Of a stretch of 9,010 nucleotides of DNA, positions 6,509 to 9,010 are shown piece after piece. A model generated the notes under the pieces. That model saw nothing but the letters and a program-made list of their open reading frames with translations. It was not told the DNA's origin and did no database searches. The stretch's first letter is position 1. Each line of letters starts with the position of its first letter. The stretch covers positions 1 through 9,010 of the forward strand of contig DAHXMK010000134.1 of the NCBI GenBank assembly GCA_027365515.1. The letters are read 5' to 3'. This DNA is from Candidatus Aminicenantota bacterium. Its GTDB lineage: Bacteria > Acidobacteriota > UBA4820 > DSQY01. A program made the position numbers and the translations under genes.

Positions 6509-6539
6509 GGAGGGGCCGCGCGAGGCCCCTCCTTTTTTT
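6509..6539 (+). terminator. Rho-independent terminator of citrate synthase
   Basis: GGAGGGGCC (6509-6517) and GGCCCCTCC (6524-6532) form a perfect nine-base-pair stem with a six-base loop. Seven T residues follow directly at 6533-6539. It begins 26 bases after the citrate synthase stop codon. The reverse strand lacks a T-run after the stem, so it acts in one direction only. Confidence 0.96.
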
Positions 6540-6847
6540 GCGTTCCGAGTGCACCTAGAAAAGCATTCTCACTACAAATGCACGAAGGCGGCCTTAGTTT
6601 ATAAGTGGAGGACTTTATGGGTTGATAAGAGCGAGGCAAACGCTGCAGCGAGACGCGTGCCATCTAACTTTCTCACCCTCTAACCTCCTAACACTTCTTA
6701 TGCGCCCGCAAACGCAATCCCAACTGCACCGGTGACGGCCATACCAGTGGAATGGCAAGCATGGCAATCAAGCTGACCATGACGGCGAGAAAGTCCCGCC
6801 ATCGCCATACTGCAATAATTGTTTTCGTAAGGACGTTCGATGCTCAG
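6540..6847. other. Intergenic stretch without a supported gene
   Basis: This gap lies between the citrate synthase terminator and the 3' end of the minus-strand secreted-protein gene. It holds a degenerate 8-bp tandem repeat (6661-6692). It also contains an unsupported hydrophobic minus-strand frame ending at 6688. Base composition is intermediate between the GC-rich core genes and the AT-rich gene to its right. I see no RNA gene, no clear terminator for the minus-strand gene, and no transposase remnant. Confidence 0.6.
6661..6692. repeat. Degenerate 8-bp tandem repeat, four units
   Basis: On the plus strand the units are CATCTAAC, TTTCTCAC, CCTCTAAC and CTCCTAAC. On the minus strand they read GTTAGGAG, GTTAGAGG, GTGAGAAA and GTTAGATG, consensus GTTAGARR. 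The constant half (CTAAC, once CTCAC) is in exact 8-base register and the other three bases drift. Similar purine-rich strings continue weakly to about 6700. It is non-coding and may be a fragment of a dispersed element or a slippage tract. Confidence 0.55.
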
Positions 6848-7630
6848 CTACTGCGCCAACAGATCCTTAACAACGAAATCATCGAGAATTCTCTTGCCCT
6901 GCTTGTAAACCTCTAGCTCTCCTGGTGGCTCGGACTCCTGTCTCATAACATAGACAGAGCAGACGTATTTATACTTGCCATTGGAAAATGTATATGTACA
7001 GTCTCCCCCGTTTCCCTGATAAGTAATCTGTCCATGGAAAAGTTCGATATCCGGTTTGTCACCTACCGCCTTGTTGAGTGACCAAGCAGCATAGCGATAA
7101 TCATGATCGCCCATATCATCAATCCTGATGTGGTACTTCCTGGTTATCCACTCTTCAAGGGGCTCGCTGAACTCACGTACGCTCTCGTGAAGCTTGCTCC
7201 GCTGGTCAGCGATTAATTGCGCCCTTACCCGTTTCTCCGCTTCGGTCAGTAAATTGACTCCTATTATCTTGCCGCTAAAATCTATCCACATTTCGCCGCG
7301 TGCGAACATTATTCCATGCGACCCAACGACGCTCCAGTCATTTTCAATATTTGATGCAATGATCTTTCCGATTATAGTCTCATCGAACACCTCGTCGTAT
7401 CGCGCAATGAACTGCTGCCTGTTCTTTATTGAGGGAATGGGCGCCATCCGCCACAATGGATAAGCAATGTATTCCGCTATCACCTGTTTGTCGCCGGTTT
7501 TGAAAGCAGCTATCAAAGCGCCGATCCGCTCCTTACTTGTGTCATCCAGAGCCTGTGCATTGGCACGGAGCGAAAGCAGAAGAAAAAGCGCGATACAGGC
7601 AAGAGCGGCTGATCGTGCAATCCCTCTCAT
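6848..7630 (-). CDS. Secreted protein of unknown function, AT-rich gene
   Basis: This 260-residue protein has a clear Sec signal peptide: MRGIARSAALA, a hydrophobic core IALFLLLSL, then a type I site after ANA (about residue 25). The mature part is soluble, presumably periplasmic. Residues about 30-135 (IGALIAAFKTGDKQVIAEYIAYPLW, later QFIARYDEVFD, ending GKIIGVN) look like an NTF2/SnoaL-type cone domain. A second domain holds Cys near 209 and 219 that could form a disulfide. I recall similar uncharacterised proteins in proteobacteria but can name no function. Hand counts in three 60-base lines (from 6961, 7261 and 7321) gave 40, 45 and 38% G+C, against 63% in a citrate synthase line, so recent acquisition is likely. 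There is no good ribosome binding site; the promoter sits so close that the mRNA is probably leaderless. Confidence 0.8.
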   Translation of the reverse strand: MRGIARSAALACIALFLLLSLRANAQALDDTSKERIGALIAAFKTGDKQVIAEYIAYPLWRMAPIPSIKNRQQFIARYDEVFDETIIGKIIASNIENDWSVVGSHGIMFARGEMWIDFSGKIIGVNLLTEAEKRVRAQLIADQRSKLHESVREFSEPLEEWITRKYHIRIDDMGDHDYRYAAWSLNKAVGDKPDIELFHGQITYQGNGGDCTYTFSNGKYKYVCSVYVMRQESEPPGELEVYKQGKRILDDFVVKDLLAQ

Positions 7631-7636
7631 GCGCCG

Positions 7637-7665
7637 ACTCTATTCCTGACGTCGCGCATTGTCAA
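7637..7665 (-). promoter_or_regulatory. Promoter giving a probably leaderless mRNA
   Basis: On the minus strand there is a perfect -35 box TTGACA (7665-7660), a 17-base spacer, and a -10 box TAGAGT (7642-7637, four of six). Only six bases separate the -10 box from the ATG at 7630, so the expected start coincides with the A of the ATG. The absence of a Shine-Dalgarno sequence agrees with this. Confidence 0.6.
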
Positions 7666-7678
7666 ACCCGGGCAGGGG

Positions 7679-8560
7679 TCAGTTCTTAGGGAAGAGGACG
7701 TTGAGGGCGGCTGGAAGGACTTCGATTGTGAATGGCTCGCGGACCTGGTGGAGGTTACCGTCGGCGTGGATGTAAGTAGGACGGCTCACGGCAACCCTGA
7801 GGATGTCCGACTTGAAAAACTTGCAACCATCGAGCATCTCGACCTGCCTGAAGAGGACCATCGAGAGGACCGGCAGGCGCCTCGCGAGGCCATAGTCGCC
7901 CACGAAGGTGATGTCGAGAAGGCCGTCGCGCATGTCGGCCTTGGGGCACAGCTTGAACCCGCCCCCGGCGAAGCGGCCGTTGCCGATCTCGACGAGCACG
8001 CCCTTGCCCTTGAATTCCCAGTCCCTCCCCTGAAGGTGGAACGTCGGGTTCTGGTAGGTCGGGACGAGCTTCAGGACTACGAAGAGGTACGAGAGCAGCC
8101 CTTTTATCTTCTTGACGCGCTGGTTGTGGTGGGTCACCTCGCCGTCGAAGCCGACGCCCAGCGAGTTGACGAAGGTCAGGTGGCCGGCGCGGCCGACGTC
8201 AATCAGCCGCGTGGAGCCTTCCTTCAGCGTGCGCACGGCGAGCGGGATTTTTCCCAGCAGGCCTATCGCCCTCGCGAAGTCGTTCCCCGTCCCCGTCGGT
8301 ATGAGCGCCAGCGCGCTGTCGGTGCGGACCAGCCCGGCCGCGACCTCGCTGACCGTGCCGTCTCCCCCCATCGCCGCGACGACCCTCGCCCCTTTTTCCG
8401 CGGCGCTTTTCGCTAGGGAAGAAGCCTGGCCCGCCTCTTCGGTCTTGACTATCTCGTAGTCCAGCCCGTGCTTTTCCAAAAGCCGCTCGACCTTTGGAAG
8501 CCACGCTATCGTGCGCCCCCTGCCGGCCACCGGGTTGACTATGCAGACCACGTCGGCCAT
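7679..8560 (-). CDS. Diacylglycerol kinase family lipid kinase (DagK/YegS/BmrU type)
   Basis: This 293-residue protein has the usual length for bacterial soluble lipid kinases that phosphorylate diacylglycerol or related lipids with ATP at the inner membrane face. Motifs are in order: NPVAGRGR (residues 9-16), the nucleotide-binding GGDGT (65-69) followed by VSEVAAG, and PTGTGNDFAR (88-97). After these come VNSLGVGFDGEV, GNGRFAGGGFKLCPKADMRDGLLDI and the late HADGN motif. All expected glycines and acidic residues are present, so it should be active. The ATG at 8560 directly follows the argS stop codon (TAAATG), with CGGAG nine bases upstream inside argS, so it is probably translated from the argS mRNA. 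Products could feed phosphatidic acid into phospholipid synthesis or recycle diacylglycerol. The exact lipid substrate is not readable. No terminator follows. Confidence 0.93.
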   Translation of the reverse strand: MADVVCIVNPVAGRGRTIAWLPKVERLLEKHGLDYEIVKTEEAGQASSLAKSAAEKGARVVAAMGGDGTVSEVAAGLVRTDSALALIPTGTGNDFARAIGLLGKIPLAVRTLKEGSTRLIDVGRAGHLTFVNSLGVGFDGEVTHHNQRVKKIKGLLSYLFVVLKLVPTYQNPTFHLQGRDWEFKGKGVLVEIGNGRFAGGGFKLCPKADMRDGLLDITFVGDYGLARRLPVLSMVLFRQVEMLDGCKFFKSDILRVAVSRPTYIHADGNLHQVREPFTIEVLPAALNVLFPKN

Positions 8561-9010
8561 TTACATTCTCTCCGGAACTTCAATGCCCAGGAGCTCTTGC
8601 AGCGACGACCGCAGGAGCCTTGCGAAGAGGGCGACGGTGAGAAGCCGCGCCTCCCGCTTGGCCGCGTCCGGCTCCTGTATCACCGGGAAGGCGTGATAGT
8701 AGGCGTGGAAGGCTTGAGCGGCTTGATGAAGGTGGCGGGCCACGAGGTGAAGGTCGAGAGAGGAGACCGCCTGCTGAACGACGTTCGGCATCCTGAGGAA
8801 GAGAGTCAAGACTCCCCACCCCTCCGGCTCGACGAGGTCGAGCGCGGCCGAGAAGCTCTCCGGACGTGAAACATCGGGCGGCTCTATTCCTGCCTCCTTC
8901 GCCTTCCTGAGAATGTTCTCGGCTCGGACGCAGGCGTATTGGATAAACTTGCGTTCGCTGTGATCTTGCCCGTAAGCCTGTGAAAATATTCCGCGGAGAG
9001 GAAGGTCGTT
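8561..9010 (-). CDS. argS: Arginyl-tRNA synthetase, C-terminal part (truncated by window edge)
   Basis: The frame is open from the right edge to the TAA at 8563-8561 and shows the last 149 residues of a class I tRNA synthetase that charges tRNA-Arg. The visible piece is the DALR anticodon-binding helical domain. It opens with FIQYACVRAENILRKA (the ArgS YAxxR helix), continues with LHQAAQAFHAYYHAFPVI (the FHxxY helix), and ends in LLGIEVPERM, very like the APERM tail of ArgS. The catalytic domain and HIGH motif lie beyond the window. An internal TTG at 8809 is not the start. The lipid kinase gene begins immediately after the stop, so the two form an operon. Confidence 0.9.
   Translation of the reverse strand, partial: NDLPLRGIFSQAYGQDHSERKFIQYACVRAENILRKAKEAGIEPPDVSRPESFSAALDLVEPEGWGVLTLFLRMPNVVQQAVSSLDLHLVARHLHQAAQAFHAYYHAFPVIQEPDAAKREARLLTVALFARLLRSSLQELLGIEVPERM

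Noticed and set aside
6460..6663. A 67-residue minus-strand frame across the citrate synthase terminator.
   Set aside because: It reads through the terminator hairpin and into the antisense of the citrate synthase 3' end, with no domain.
7748..8416. A 222-residue plus-strand open frame opposite the lipid kinase.
   Set aside because: The lipid kinase has all family motifs on the other strand; this frame is low in complexity, has no homologous motif and no ribosome binding site.
1..9010. CRISPR arrays, phage or transposase genes, toxin-antitoxin pairs, defence islands.
   Set aside because: No regular long repeat-spacer pattern, no integrase, transposase or nuclease motifs, and no paired small toxin-antitoxin frames were seen on either strand.

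Overview
The window reads as a piece of a GC-rich Gram-negative chromosome, most likely a deltaproteobacterium in the broad sense (Desulfuromonadia/Geobacter-like or a related uncultured lineage). This is an inference. It rests on the first bases of a 16S rRNA gene, a citrate synthase of the mitochondrial (eukaryote-like) type known from Geobacteraceae, near-consensus sigma70 promoters, and AGGAGG-type ribosome binding sites. No phage, transposase gene, CRISPR array or defence system is visible. Most of the window is core metabolism and transport.

Layout. 1-360: the 5' end of a 16S rRNA gene on the minus strand, running out of the window, with its leader, a boxA-like antitermination signal and two tandem promoters of 17-bp spacing. 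361-1551 (-): a major facilitator transporter, transcribed toward the rRNA operon. 1714-2781 (+): a squalene synthase of the Erg9/FDFT1-like type, divergent from the transporter. 2778-4202 (-): a CAT-type APC amino-acid permease whose stop codon overlaps the squalene synthase stop tail to tail. 4199-4906 (-): an unrecognised soluble protein joined to the permease by a 4-base stop/start overlap. 4907-5201: a divergent regulatory region with a good promoter and a structured leader for the next gene. 5202-6482 (+): citrate synthase with all three catalytic residues, closed by a textbook intrinsic terminator. 6541-6847: a non-coding stretch with a degenerate 8-bp tandem repeat. 6848-7630 (-): a markedly AT-richer gene for a secreted protein, apparently leaderless. 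7679-8560 (-) and 8561-9010 (-): a diacylglycerol-kinase-type lipid kinase directly abutting the 3' end of argS.

How the genes relate. Three two-gene arrangements are visible. The unknown protein and the permease form a translationally coupled pair. argS and the lipid kinase form a second pair. The transporter and squalene synthase share a divergent promoter region. Squalene synthase implies hopanoid, sterol or another triterpenoid pathway encoded elsewhere; no partner gene of that pathway lies here. Citrate synthase stands alone with its own promoter and terminator.

I do not see a convincing undescribed multi-gene system. The points most worth checking are the AT-rich, probably acquired secreted-protein gene with its leaderless promoter, the structured citrate synthase leader and upstream inverted repeats, the unknown protein coupled to the amino-acid permease, and the eukaryote-like squalene synthase.
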